From JBNKFV01 sp050289485 (GTDB lineage: Bacteria > Pseudomonadota > Gammaproteobacteria > Pseudomonadales > Cellvibrionaceae), in NCBI GenBank assembly GCA_050289485.1, contig JBNKFV010000029.1, positions 1 through 64,000 on the forward strand: a stretch of 64,000 bases of DNA, read 5' to 3'. Below, piece after piece: positions 42,166-51,021 of this stretch. The notes beneath the pieces are model-generated. The model did not search any database and was not told where the DNA came from. It saw only the letters and a program-made list of their open reading frames with translations. The first letter of the stretch is position 1. Each line of letters starts with the position of its first letter. Both the position numbers and the translations under genes were made by a program.

Positions 42166-44070
42166 TTACAACTTTTTGATCTGAAATGGCAGTGCTGGCA
42201 AACCTGCGTCGTTATATAGATTGATAAGGGGGAAGTCGGCCCAGGCATATTTCAGCGCAGAAGGATGCGTTACTTTATCGCTCCAGACCTGAACGGTTTT
42301 ACCCGTAATCTTGGCCTTGGCAACATGGAAAATTCCATCTGGTCCGGCAATGATAAAGCCTCTTACCATAGTGCCTTCCTTGAGTTTCAGTTGCTTGCCA
42401 GCGTGGTCAAATGTTACAGAGACAACCTTGCCCCTAATGCTATGTGACCGATATGTGGGCCCCTGGCTTGAAACCTTTTCGTGAAAGCTGACTCGCCGGG
42501 CTTCGCCCCAAAGCCTTGCCGCGACATCCTGTTTGTTAAGCGGATGGATATTGTCCTGCTCACCAATATCAATGGCAGTAGCCATACCAGTCTCGGGTAG
42601 CGACAGTGCCTGGGCCTGCATATCCCGCAACAGCGCCCATTGGCTGTCAGGCTGTAAATCCTGGGCCTGTAAAAAGCCTGCCAGTTGAACGAATAAAAAG
42701 CTGAAGTTGTCCCGCCATTGTGTACGCCAGTCCTGGATCAGCATCGTGAATAAATCACCGTATTGAGCTGCTTGCCCAGTGTTGCTTTCGCCCTGGTACC
42801 AAATAACACCGCGTAAACCGTAACCCTGTATAGGACGAATCATGGCGTTATATAAAAAGGAAGGTGTCCATTCAAAGCGCGTCGTTTCAGGCAGGGGCGG
42901 TTCTACTGTATTGTTGTATAGCCAGTCGTCACTCAAATCAATTTTTTGGTCGCCAGTTTGCAGATATACCTTCCCTTCTATCCCTGCCGAGGGTTGGTTG
43001 TCCCAGGAGTCCCCAACGCGAATGGTTATCAGGTTTTGGCCTTTCTTTAATATGCCTGGTGCAAGAACATGGCGTGAGCCATGTGTCTTCCAGTCTTCCT
43101 GAGCAATCAGCTTTTCGTTAACCCAGATGAACGCTTCCTGCGAGAGATCACCAAATTCCAATATGGCTTCGTCTTTGTTGGCTGAATCGAGAGTAACTTC
43201 ACGCCGTAACCAGGCCTCGTCATCAAATGTTGTAGTGTTTGGCAGACGTTGTTTGGTCCAACCGTCCACGGGATAGTCAAAGCGGTAAGCCCCCGTCTTA
43301 AGTGCATCTTCTTTACTATTCAAGCGGCGATAGAATTCTTCTGCATTCTTGTCGTTTTCAGCAAGTAAAGTAGGCCAGTCGATATCACCTTTGTACAGTT
43401 GTTCTGTTTTTTCTCGGTAGGCGGGAAGTTTGAGTAATGCGCCTTTACTGAGCCAGGCTTCAGCCGGTGTGCCACCCCAGTTGTCATCGATTATGCCGAC
43501 TGCGACGCCTTTTTCCTGATGGTTTTTTAGCGCAAACAGATAGGCTATGGCTGAAAAGTTAGCGGCGCTTTCGGGTGTCGCCTGCAACCAATTTCCATCA
43601 GAGAGATCTTGTTTTGGGGTTTCTGAAATTTTATTTTCAACTTCGAAAAAACGAATTAGCGGATAGTTGGCCTGTTTGATAATTTGATCTGAATGGTTAA
43701 TTCCCCAGCCGAGTTTTAACTCCATGTTAGATTGGCCACCCGCTAGCCAGACATCACCAAAATAAACGTCATTTATCGTAGCCTTGCCATCACCATTGAG
43801 TTCCAATGTGTAGGGTCCGCTGGCTTTTTGTGGGGCTATTTCTATACGCCACTTACCCGTGCCATCACTTTTTCCAGAGAAGGTATGTTTGTTAAATGTC
43901 AGAGAGATGGCTTTGTCAGGTGTAGACCAGCCCCAAATCTCTACGGTCTTGTCTCGCTGCAATACCATGTGGTCAGAAAATATTTTCGCTGGTTGTATAT
44001 CCGCTCGAGATATACAGGCAAAGGGGATAAGAAGAGCACCCAAAATATACCGTTGAAAATGCACGCGCAC
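42166..44070 (-). CDS. Secreted sialate O-acetylesterase-type carbohydrate esterase
   Basis: 634 residues with a signal peptide (LGALLIPFACISRA). SGNH/SASA features: FSDHMVLQRDK, LAGGQSNMEL with the catalytic Ser, VIWYQGESNT and late DNIHPLNKQDVAARLW with Asp/His. A GH2-like jelly-roll insert lies at about residues 270-370 (AWLRREVTLDS, FIWVNEKLI). In polysaccharide loci such enzymes deacetylate hemicellulose or mannan side groups; the sialate name is only the family label. It is last in the minus-strand run GH1-symporter-esterase, which suggests an acetylated substrate. Confidence 0.85.
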   Translation of the reverse strand: MRVHFQRYILGALLIPFACISRADIQPAKIFSDHMVLQRDKTVEIWGWSTPDKAISLTFNKHTFSGKSDGTGKWRIEIAPQKASGPYTLELNGDGKATINDVYFGDVWLAGGQSNMELKLGWGINHSDQIIKQANYPLIRFFEVENKISETPKQDLSDGNWLQATPESAANFSAIAYLFALKNHQEKGVAVGIIDDNWGGTPAEAWLSKGALLKLPAYREKTEQLYKGDIDWPTLLAENDKNAEEFYRRLNSKEDALKTGAYRFDYPVDGWTKQRLPNTTTFDDEAWLRREVTLDSANKDEAILEFGDLSQEAFIWVNEKLIAQEDWKTHGSRHVLAPGILKKGQNLITIRVGDSWDNQPSAGIEGKVYLQTGDQKIDLSDDWLYNNTVEPPLPETTRFEWTPSFLYNAMIRPIQGYGLRGVIWYQGESNTGQAAQYGDLFTMLIQDWRTQWRDNFSFLFVQLAGFLQAQDLQPDSQWALLRDMQAQALSLPETGMATAIDIGEQDNIHPLNKQDVAARLWGEARRVSFHEKVSSQGPTYRSHSIRGKVVSVTFDHAGKQLKLKEGTMVRGFIIAGPDGIFHVAKAKITGKTVQVWSDKVTHPSALKYAWADFPLINLYNDAGLPALPFQIKKL

Positions 44071-44119
44071 GTTGATACTCCTTGGTGAATGGTGGTTGGT
44101 GGAAGTTGTTTATATTCAG

Positions 44120-45733
44120 TTAAGCGAGTTCGGGTAAATGTTCCGTGCTCCTTGCCTGGCGCCGTTTGATCAGCTCCTGCTCTATGTGATTCATCCTCGA
44201 TTCATTCAATGGGTAAATCATCATTATAACGGCGGCACCGAAGGCAAAGCCTGCCGGGATCCAGCTCATGAGTAGTTTTAAGCCGGGAAGTGCCTGGATT
44301 GCTGTTGCTGGACTGCCGCCGTCATAACCGTAGGAAGCCAGCACCAGTAAAATTAATGCACCGCCAAAACCGCCGCCGGTTTTATTGATAAATGTGCCCG
44401 CGGAAAAAAAGAGTCCAGTTGCCCGGCGCTGGTTTTTCCACTCTGAAAAATCTGCCGCATCACTGAGCATGCTGAAGAATAATACTGGCATGATTGCGGC
44501 AAAAATTTCAGAAATACAGCCTAAAGAAAAAAGTAATGAGACCTGTTGTCGGTCGACGAGTGACAGGCATCCTGTGAATATTCCCCCTAAAAAAAGAGAT
44601 GCGATGAAAAGGTTTTTCTTGCCAAATATTTTTACCAGGCATCCGGTAAATAACGCCGTAATCATTGAAACAATGAGTAAGGCTATAAAATAAAGCCCGG
44701 TTAACGTGTTGTTATCTATGGGAATGTCAAACCATAGGAATTTGAAATTCCACGGTTCAATTTGAATGAAATATTTGAAATAGTAAGCGATAGATCCTTG
44801 CTTTATGCCATTAAACATCATAAACAGAAAGCCAATGGATAGCAGTACCCACCAGGGTTTGCTGGTAATTAAATCACGTATGTCGTGCTGCGTTCTGCCC
44901 AGCTCTGTTGCTGGCTTTTGTATTAGATGACGCGCAGAAAAAATAGTAATGCTTATTGCCGCTATAAAGAATAAGCCAGAATATATTTCGCGGTAGTAAA
45001 AAAATAACGTGATGGCTGAGAGCGGAAGTAAAATGAATAGAAGATTTAAGCACAGGTCTTTAAGATCATCGCCTAAACTCGTTTTTTCTAAGCGCTGAGG
45101 GATTACGCGTTCTTTTGTTGTAAAAAAAGTTATCAATAGAAGCGAGACCAAAAGGGCGGCAAACAAGTACATAGTATGTTGATAACCGACCTGCTCGTTA
45201 CCTTCGCCAAAATACTCGACCAGCTTTGGTAGAAAGCCAGTAATTAATGCGCCGCCCATAAATGCACCAAAAAATCTCCAGCCAGATAATATGCTGCGTT
45301 CAGAATGGCTGGATGTCATGACACCCATTAACGCGGAGTAGGGAACATTATTGATGGTGTATGAAAGTGTTAATCCGATGTAAGTCGCGTAGGCCCATAT
45401 TAACTTTCCCGTTTGGCCTAATTGCGGAGTGGAAAAGCTCAAGATCATAAACAGACCCAGGAGTGGCGCCGAGAATAATATCCAGGGGCGAAACTTGCCC
45501 CAACGGGTATGGGTTCGATCGGCGATCATACCCATAATAATGTCGGTAATTCCGTCGGAAAGCCGTACCAGCAAAATTAATAATGACGCAGCGATCGCAG
45601 AAATTCCTAGCACGTCGGTGTAAAAAACAGCCAGGTAGGCCAGGGCGCCGCGCCATACTAGGTTGGCAGCTGCATCACCCATGGCATAGCCGAGCTTTTC
45701 CGTCATTGGGAGCTTTTGGTTGGTTTCGTTCAT
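44120..45733 (-). CDS. GPH-family sugar:cation symporter
   Basis: 537 residues with about twelve membrane segments. The MelB-like marks are GYAMGDAAANLVWRGALAYLAVFYTDVLG, RLSDGITDIIMGMIADRTHTRWGKFRPW and YTINNVPYSALMG. GPH transporters import glycosides or oligosaccharides with Na+ or H+. It lies between the GH1 gene upstream (45 nt) and the esterase downstream, so it most likely brings oligosaccharides to the cytoplasm for cleavage by GH1. The central loop is longer than usual (about 220-300). Confidence 0.9.
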   Translation of the reverse strand: MNETNQKLPMTEKLGYAMGDAAANLVWRGALAYLAVFYTDVLGISAIAASLLILLVRLSDGITDIIMGMIADRTHTRWGKFRPWILFSAPLLGLFMILSFSTPQLGQTGKLIWAYATYIGLTLSYTINNVPYSALMGVMTSSHSERSILSGWRFFGAFMGGALITGFLPKLVEYFGEGNEQVGYQHTMYLFAALLVSLLLITFFTTKERVIPQRLEKTSLGDDLKDLCLNLLFILLPLSAITLFFYYREIYSGLFFIAAISITIFSARHLIQKPATELGRTQHDIRDLITSKPWWVLLSIGFLFMMFNGIKQGSIAYYFKYFIQIEPWNFKFLWFDIPIDNNTLTGLYFIALLIVSMITALFTGCLVKIFGKKNLFIASLFLGGIFTGCLSLVDRQQVSLLFSLGCISEIFAAIMPVLFFSMLSDAADFSEWKNQRRATGLFFSAGTFINKTGGGFGGALILLVLASYGYDGGSPATAIQALPGLKLLMSWIPAGFAFGAAVIMMIYPLNESRMNHIEQELIKRRQARSTEHLPELA

Positions 45734-45778
45734 GACTATCTCAAGAGTTAAGGGTGAAACACTGAATACGAGTAAACA

Positions 45779-47167
45779 CTATTCGACGCTATTTTTTTCT
45801 ATTAGATTTTGATACCAGCGTGCGCTGGCTTTTGGTGTTCGTTTCAATGTTTGATAGTCAACGTGGTGAATGCCAAAGCGCTTGGAATAACCCAAGGCCC
45901 ACTCAAAGTTATCCATAAAGGACCAAAGAAAATAACCGCGCAGGTTTACACCACTTTGTATAGCTTCGTGGCAAGCTTTAAGGTAGCTACGGAAGAACGC
46001 TATCCGACGCTCGTCATTAACTTGACCATCAGTCACTTCATCGACAAAACTACAACCATTTTCGGTGATATAAATAGGAGGGTTGGCATAACGTTGAGCT
46101 AACCACTGTAACAGTTTTTTGCATCCCCAGGGCACAATGGCCCAGTCCATGCTGGTTAATTCCCAGTTGGGGTCTTGGGACAGCGTGACATCTTGATCGT
46201 CGCTCAATCCACCGTTGCCATATACTGTTTGCTCAGGGGTTTCTCCACGAGCATCTGCTGCATACAATGTGGTGTAATGATTTAAACCAAAGAAGTCGGA
46301 TGAGTGCTGAATCAGTTTGCGTTGTTCTGGTGTAATGGTTGGCAAACGATTGCCAAGTCTTTTTTTCATCGTTGCTGGATAGTCACCCAAGTAGATAGGG
46401 TCAGCAAACCAGCCAATAAAAAATTCCAGTGCTCTTGTCGCGGCGGTTTTGTCCTCTGCGCTGTCGGTGAGTGGTTCGCGCCAGTCGCAGTTATTGGTGA
46501 TACCGATCACCCCTTTTTGACGTGATTGAAACCGTTTGCGATAGACCTGCACGGCTTTGGCGTGGGCGAGTAGTAAATGGTGACCAACGAGGTAAGGTTC
46601 GGTGTTGGATATTCGTCCCGGTGCAAAAACGCCTTGGCCGTAGCCTAAGATAGATACAACCCAGGCTTCGTTAATGGTAATCCAATGCTTAACCCGATCG
46701 CCGAGGTGTTCAAAACACACGGCAGCATAGTCAGCGAACAGGTCTGAAATCTGTTCATCTAACCAGCCACCAAATTCGGTTTCCAGGGCTTGAGGTAAAT
46801 CCCAATGGTAAAGGGTAATCCACGGCTGGATATCGTTTTTGATGAGTTCGTCAACCAGGTCGGAGTAAAATTGCATGCCTGCAGCGTTGAAGCTATCGGT
46901 GTGGCCGCTCGGTAAAACACGTGGCCAGGAAATAGAAAAACGATAGGCTTTCACGCCCATTGTTTTCATTAACTGCACATCTTCCCGAAACCGATGGTAG
47001 TGATCGCAGGCTTTATTCCCGTTCTGGTTTTGATAGACCTTGCCGGGTAGTTGACAGAAGTTATCCCATATAGACGGACCTTTGCCATCGGCAGTACTGC
47101 CACCTTCTATTTGGTAGGCTGAGGTGGCGGTTCCCCATATAAAATCATCTGGAAAAGTAGCAGGCAT
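45779..47167 (-). CDS. GH1 beta-glucosidase/beta-glycosidase
   Basis: 462 residues, no signal peptide, so cytoplasmic. The GH1 N-terminal signature is FIWGTATSAYQIEGG. The acid/base Glu is in WITINEAWV (near residue 170) and the nucleophile in PIYITENGCSF (near 365); ALGYSKRFGIHHVDY is the C-terminal mark. It hydrolyses non-reducing beta-linked glucose, mannose or similar units from imported oligosaccharides and pairs with the GPH symporter immediately downstream. Confidence 0.95.
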   Translation of the reverse strand: MPATFPDDFIWGTATSAYQIEGGSTADGKGPSIWDNFCQLPGKVYQNQNGNKACDHYHRFREDVQLMKTMGVKAYRFSISWPRVLPSGHTDSFNAAGMQFYSDLVDELIKNDIQPWITLYHWDLPQALETEFGGWLDEQISDLFADYAAVCFEHLGDRVKHWITINEAWVVSILGYGQGVFAPGRISNTEPYLVGHHLLLAHAKAVQVYRKRFQSRQKGVIGITNNCDWREPLTDSAEDKTAATRALEFFIGWFADPIYLGDYPATMKKRLGNRLPTITPEQRKLIQHSSDFFGLNHYTTLYAADARGETPEQTVYGNGGLSDDQDVTLSQDPNWELTSMDWAIVPWGCKKLLQWLAQRYANPPIYITENGCSFVDEVTDGQVNDERRIAFFRSYLKACHEAIQSGVNLRGYFLWSFMDNFEWALGYSKRFGIHHVDYQTLKRTPKASARWYQNLIEKNSVE

Positions 47168-47379
47168 AGATTCCTCGTTACAACAATGTAGGCGACTTAG
47201 TGAAAGTTATCGGCATATCGTCTACCGGTTTTGCGACGGCGAATTATGGGGTCTAGCCACCACACCCGCAGCGAGTTCGATGATTGGCTTATTTTGGTTG
47301 GTAGTAGCTTGTGTGCCGATTCGAGTGGGTCATATGCTGCCTTTATTATCGAATAGAACGGCTTGGTAGCTGTTTGACG

Positions 47380-47874
47380 CTACTCGAATTTAATTCTGGT
47401 TATGTAGTAAGGCTTGGTTTCTGTCTCCATGCCTTGAATTATCACGCCGTCTATTATCGTGTTTTCAGCCCCAAGATCTTTTAAGGAGATCTCTGCCAGC
47501 GCCCAGTTTTTTTGCTGAAGTTCAATACGGTAGCCCGCTTCGATGGGCTTTTCATCCTGAGATAATTTGACCATCAGTTTTTGTCCACCATCGGCGCCTC
47601 CGTTGATAACAAATGTCAACTTGCTAAAACCTTCGGTAGAAAACGGGTCATGGTGGAGGTATAGGGCTGTCCAGGGGGCGCCTTCCACTTTAATCGGTTG
47701 TGCATTGGCAATTGGGACAGACAGTGTGACTTTGGCCCAGCTCCAGTCAGACCAGTTATTTTTAAGTGCGTCGTCATATACGACAATAGGCGGTGTTAAT
47801 GCTTCTGCAGAAGCAAAGCTAATGGATAGGCAGGCGAGCGCAGCAATTGCGTGAAGGGAAAGTTTAGACACCAT
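47380..47874 (-). CDS. Secreted beta-sandwich protein, possible carbohydrate binder
   Basis: 164 residues from ATG 47874, which has AAGGAG upstream; an earlier in-frame start would place the A/T-rich promoter inside the gene. Signal peptide LSLHAIAALACLSISFASA. The mature part alternates short strands (PIVVYDDALKNNWSDWSWAKVTL, APWTALYLHHD, FSKLTFVINGG, WALAEISLKDLG, IDGVIIQGME), like galactose-binding-fold modules. I do not recognise a numbered CBM family. Upstream lies a TTAAATAAATTT site shared with other genes of the sugar locus. Confidence 0.6.
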   Translation of the reverse strand: MVSKLSLHAIAALACLSISFASAEALTPPIVVYDDALKNNWSDWSWAKVTLSVPIANAQPIKVEGAPWTALYLHHDPFSTEGFSKLTFVINGGADGGQKLMVKLSQDEKPIEAGYRIELQQKNWALAEISLKDLGAENTIIDGVIIQGMETETKPYYITRIKFE

Positions 47875-47913
47875 TTGCTCCTTAATTTTATTTTTACTTA
47901 TAATATATAAAAC

Positions 47914-47925
47914 AAATTTATTTAA
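47914..47925 (-). promoter_or_regulatory. Sugar-locus motif TTAAATAAATTT, site 1
   Basis: The 12-mer on the minus strand lies 40-51 nt upstream of the start of the small secreted protein. The same motif occurs at 59585 (first 11 bases), 61086 and, with a short insertion, 61202. Likely operator of a local regulator. Confidence 0.5.
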
Positions 47926-48029
47926 TCTATTATAGACAGGTAAGAAAGCAAATAAAACCACTAATTTGCCTTCGGTATTGATAGCGGATTGCCAGAGCAA
48001 AAACCTCAGGTTGTGGTACGCAGAGCTTG

Positions 48030-49535
48030 TTATGGATTGCCTTTTATTGAGGCCAGGAAGTCGGTATGTAGTGGTAGCGCCTGGGCTGCCTGTGCCGTTT
48101 GCTGGCGCAGCATGGCGAGAATCTCGCGTATTTTGTTGGGGTCGGTCTGGTCAACCAGGGCGCTATATCCCTCGGGGTAGATACCTTGGCCGAGCAGTAC
48201 TGCCAGCCAGCTGGTTATTGAAAAGAGGTCTTCTTCCCGGCGTTTTAACTGGCCAGCTGCTCGAAACAAATTAACTTTGTTCTCCAGGCTGGGTGTGAAG
48301 CCAATAGTTTTACGTTCCTGCCAAAAGGGGTCGTTGTCTCTGTTATTAGCAGCATAATGCAGTATTAGAAAATCCCGGATATTTTCAATTTCTACCATTC
48401 CCATACGGTTGTATTGGTCAATCAAGGGTTGCTCGAAACGTCGTGACGGGAAAAGATTCAGCAACCTGCCAATGGCCGATTGAACAAGATGGATGCTGGT
48501 TGATTCAAGCGGTTCCAAAAAGCCAGAGGATAAGCCAATGGCAACGACGTTTTTTTCCCAGAGCTTATTTCTGCGCCCGGTAGTGAAGCGGATAAGGCGG
48601 GGATCGGCAAGTGGGGCTCCGTCGATTGCTGTCATCAAGGTTTGTTCAGCTTCACTGTCACTGATATGAGTGCTGGAATATACGTAGCCGTTACCGGTGC
48701 GATGCTGAAGTGGGATGCGCCATGTCCAGCCGGCGGCTTGCGCTGTGGATCGGGTATATGGAATCGGCTCTTCTATTTTGGCGGAAGGAACCGCTAGAGC
48801 GCTATTGCAGGGTAGCCAATGAGACCAGTCGGTGTAGCCAACCTTTAAGGTCTGTTCGATGAGCAGGCCCCGAAACCCAGAGCAGTCAATAAACAGATCT
48901 GCCTTCAGCGCGCGTCCGTCTTCCAGCACAACGTGAGTGACGTGCCCGCTATCCGAGTCCAGTTCGGCAGCGAGAACGCGTCCTTCATGGCGTGTGACCC
49001 CGCGCGCTTTTGCCAGATTACTGAGATAGGATGCGTAGAGCGAAGCATCAAAATGGAAGGCGTAGGACAAACGTGCCAGTGGGGAGGTGGCGGGCTGCTT
49101 GCCGGGGCGTGCAAAGCGCTTTGCGCGGGCGAGTTGTGCGTTAACACTGTAGTCGTCAATATCACCCGCGTATCCGTCATTGTTGGCTTTTAGCCAATAG
49201 TGGTGAAAATCGGTGGCGTCGATGGGTACGCCATAGCTGCCGAAAGGGTGGAGATAACTATGGCCCTGGCGTTGCCAGTTCACAAACTCGATACCCAGTT
49301 TGTAAGTAGCCTCTGTGGCACGGACAAATTCATTCTCGTCGATGCCGAGCATACGGTTATAGGCCTGAATAGGGGGTATGGTTGCCTCGCCGACGCCGAT
49401 AATGCCAATTTCATCGGATTCCACCAGTTCAATTTTTACCGTTTTTAATATCGTCGCCATCGCGGCGGCGGTCATCCAGCCTGCGGTGCCGCCGCCAACA
49501 ATCAGAATGTTGCGAATAGGTTCTTGTTGTGTCAT
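48030..49535 (-). CDS. Flavin-dependent tryptophan halogenase-family protein 1
   Basis: 501 residues. FAD motif ILIVGGGTAGWMTAAAMA, GVGEATIPPI, the catalytic lysine in TYKLGIEFVNW, WTWRIPLQHR (WxWxIP, which limits monooxygenation) and LEPLESTSIH with the catalytic Glu. These would allow FADH2-dependent formation of hypohalous acid and its use through Lys. Members next to TonB receptors in polysaccharide loci have no proven substrate. It is third in the minus-strand operon of three paralogues starting at 52559. Confidence 0.88.
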   Translation of the reverse strand: MTQQEPIRNILIVGGGTAGWMTAAAMATILKTVKIELVESDEIGIIGVGEATIPPIQAYNRMLGIDENEFVRATEATYKLGIEFVNWQRQGHSYLHPFGSYGVPIDATDFHHYWLKANNDGYAGDIDDYSVNAQLARAKRFARPGKQPATSPLARLSYAFHFDASLYASYLSNLAKARGVTRHEGRVLAAELDSDSGHVTHVVLEDGRALKADLFIDCSGFRGLLIEQTLKVGYTDWSHWLPCNSALAVPSAKIEEPIPYTRSTAQAAGWTWRIPLQHRTGNGYVYSSTHISDSEAEQTLMTAIDGAPLADPRLIRFTTGRRNKLWEKNVVAIGLSSGFLEPLESTSIHLVQSAIGRLLNLFPSRRFEQPLIDQYNRMGMVEIENIRDFLILHYAANNRDNDPFWQERKTIGFTPSLENKVNLFRAAGQLKRREEDLFSITSWLAVLLGQGIYPEGYSALVDQTDPNKIREILAMLRQQTAQAAQALPLHTDFLASIKGNP

Positions 49536-49554
49536 GGGTCTTTTCCGTTGGTTT

Positions 49555-51021
49555 TTATGCCTGGCTCTTGCTGGATGCTATTCGCGGGAGAGCGTCTGTG
49601 TAGGCCGGACAGTCCTGAACCACCCTGTTTATACTTGCGCTGGATTGATTGAGAATGGCCCGTGATTGGGTTTTGTCAACGGCGTGGACCGCCGGATCCA
49701 GTCCGGTTGGTCGAAGGCCCAGACCGATCAGCGCGGCGCGCCAATTGTCGATAGTGATAGCGCTTTCCGCATAATGCGGCAGGCTGCCGCGCCGCAAAAA
49801 CTGCTCTAACCTGTGGGCCAGACTTTCCGGTGGCGGTGATTCTTGAGCCGCTCTCCACATTGGCCCCTCGGGTTGCCCCGAATGGCGGTAGTGCAAGGCG
49901 TGGAAATCACGCATCACTGCATCGGCCAGAGCCGTGCGGCGGTTATATTCGGCAATCAGATTTGGTTGGCAATCGCGCCCTGGTAGTAGTTCAAGGGCGC
50001 GCAAAATAGATTCGTGGGCGATCTGGAGCGTGCTTCCATAGAGGGGGCCGGGTGTTGCCGCAGCATCACCAAAGGCTACAACATTGTGCACCCAGCTGTT
50101 GGTGCGGCGGCCAGGCCGGAATGCCATCGCGTCCAGTTCGTCTGTGCGCAGACAGGCTGCTGCTGCGTTTTCGCTGGTGAAACTACTGTGGTAGTTAAAG
50201 CTGCTGTGCAGACCGTTCTGTCCCGGCATATTCCAGCGCCAGCCGTCGGGCAGCGCCGTGATCGTATCGATAAGGTCGGGCGGGCATTGTGTTCGCCGCT
50301 GGTCGAGTAGTTGTCGATCACAGGGGATCCACTGGCTCCAGTCTTCAAACTGGTCTTCCAGCGTCGACAGCAGAGGGGCTTGCGGGCCCGCGCAATCGAG
50401 GAACAGGTCGGCACTGAGTTGTTGTTGGTCGGAGAGAGTGATACTGGTTATTTTGCCGTCTGCGCTACGCGTTGTGCTCACCAGGGTTCCTGGAACAAAT
50501 GTGATGCCTACGTGCCGCGCCAGGGAAACCAGACGTTTCAGATACCCCTGCAGATTGAATCGCAGACTGTACTCTGATGCCAACAATGGTTTGAATCGGC
50601 CGGCGAGAGCCAGCGCGCCTGCAAGTGAGTGGGCGTGGTAGGGCGAACCTTCGTCTTCAAGTCGCAGCCAGTGTTGATGGAAGTGTGATTGCGCTACCGG
50701 TACGCCGTGTTTGCCATGGGTATATAGCCAGTCGCCGCCGGCCTGGTTCCAGTTTTTAAAGCGGGTGGCAAACCAATGACTGCCACCCGCGCGCTGAAAC
50801 ATACCGGCTTCGTCCATACCTATGCGCCGGTGAAACTGCAGAATTGATTGCGGCGCAACTTCCTGTCTGTCGGCCAGAGCCCCCGAGTGATTGGGTGTCA
50901 CGACCACCTTGATCGGCGTGTTTGGTAGCGCGCGGCGAAAGGCTATCGCTGCTGACAGGCCAACAATGCCGGCGCCAAGAGTAACGATGGAGCGTAGAGG
51001 TTGCGGGGTTGGCAGGTTCAT
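49555..51021 (-). CDS. Halogenase-family paralogue lacking catalytic residues
   Basis: 488 residues. It aligns with both neighbours along its length (THGKHGVPVAQSHFHQHW against the HPFGSYG region; GWRWNMPGQNG against WxWxIP; LFLDCAG). However, the FAD loop is GAGIVGLSAA instead of GGGTAGW, the GVGEATIP motif is absent, the lysine position reads SHWFATRF, and LESTS is replaced by LYGST. Both the catalytic Lys and Glu of flavin halogenases are therefore missing. It may be a non-halogenating oxidase or a partner subunit. It overlaps the upstream gene by 4 nt (ATGA), so it is co-translated. Confidence 0.75.
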   Translation of the reverse strand: MNLPTPQPLRSIVTLGAGIVGLSAAIAFRRALPNTPIKVVVTPNHSGALADRQEVAPQSILQFHRRIGMDEAGMFQRAGGSHWFATRFKNWNQAGGDWLYTHGKHGVPVAQSHFHQHWLRLEDEGSPYHAHSLAGALALAGRFKPLLASEYSLRFNLQGYLKRLVSLARHVGITFVPGTLVSTTRSADGKITSITLSDQQQLSADLFLDCAGPQAPLLSTLEDQFEDWSQWIPCDRQLLDQRRTQCPPDLIDTITALPDGWRWNMPGQNGLHSSFNYHSSFTSENAAAACLRTDELDAMAFRPGRRTNSWVHNVVAFGDAAATPGPLYGSTLQIAHESILRALELLPGRDCQPNLIAEYNRRTALADAVMRDFHALHYRHSGQPEGPMWRAAQESPPPESLAHRLEQFLRRGSLPHYAESAITIDNWRAALIGLGLRPTGLDPAVHAVDKTQSRAILNQSSASINRVVQDCPAYTDALPRIASSKSQA

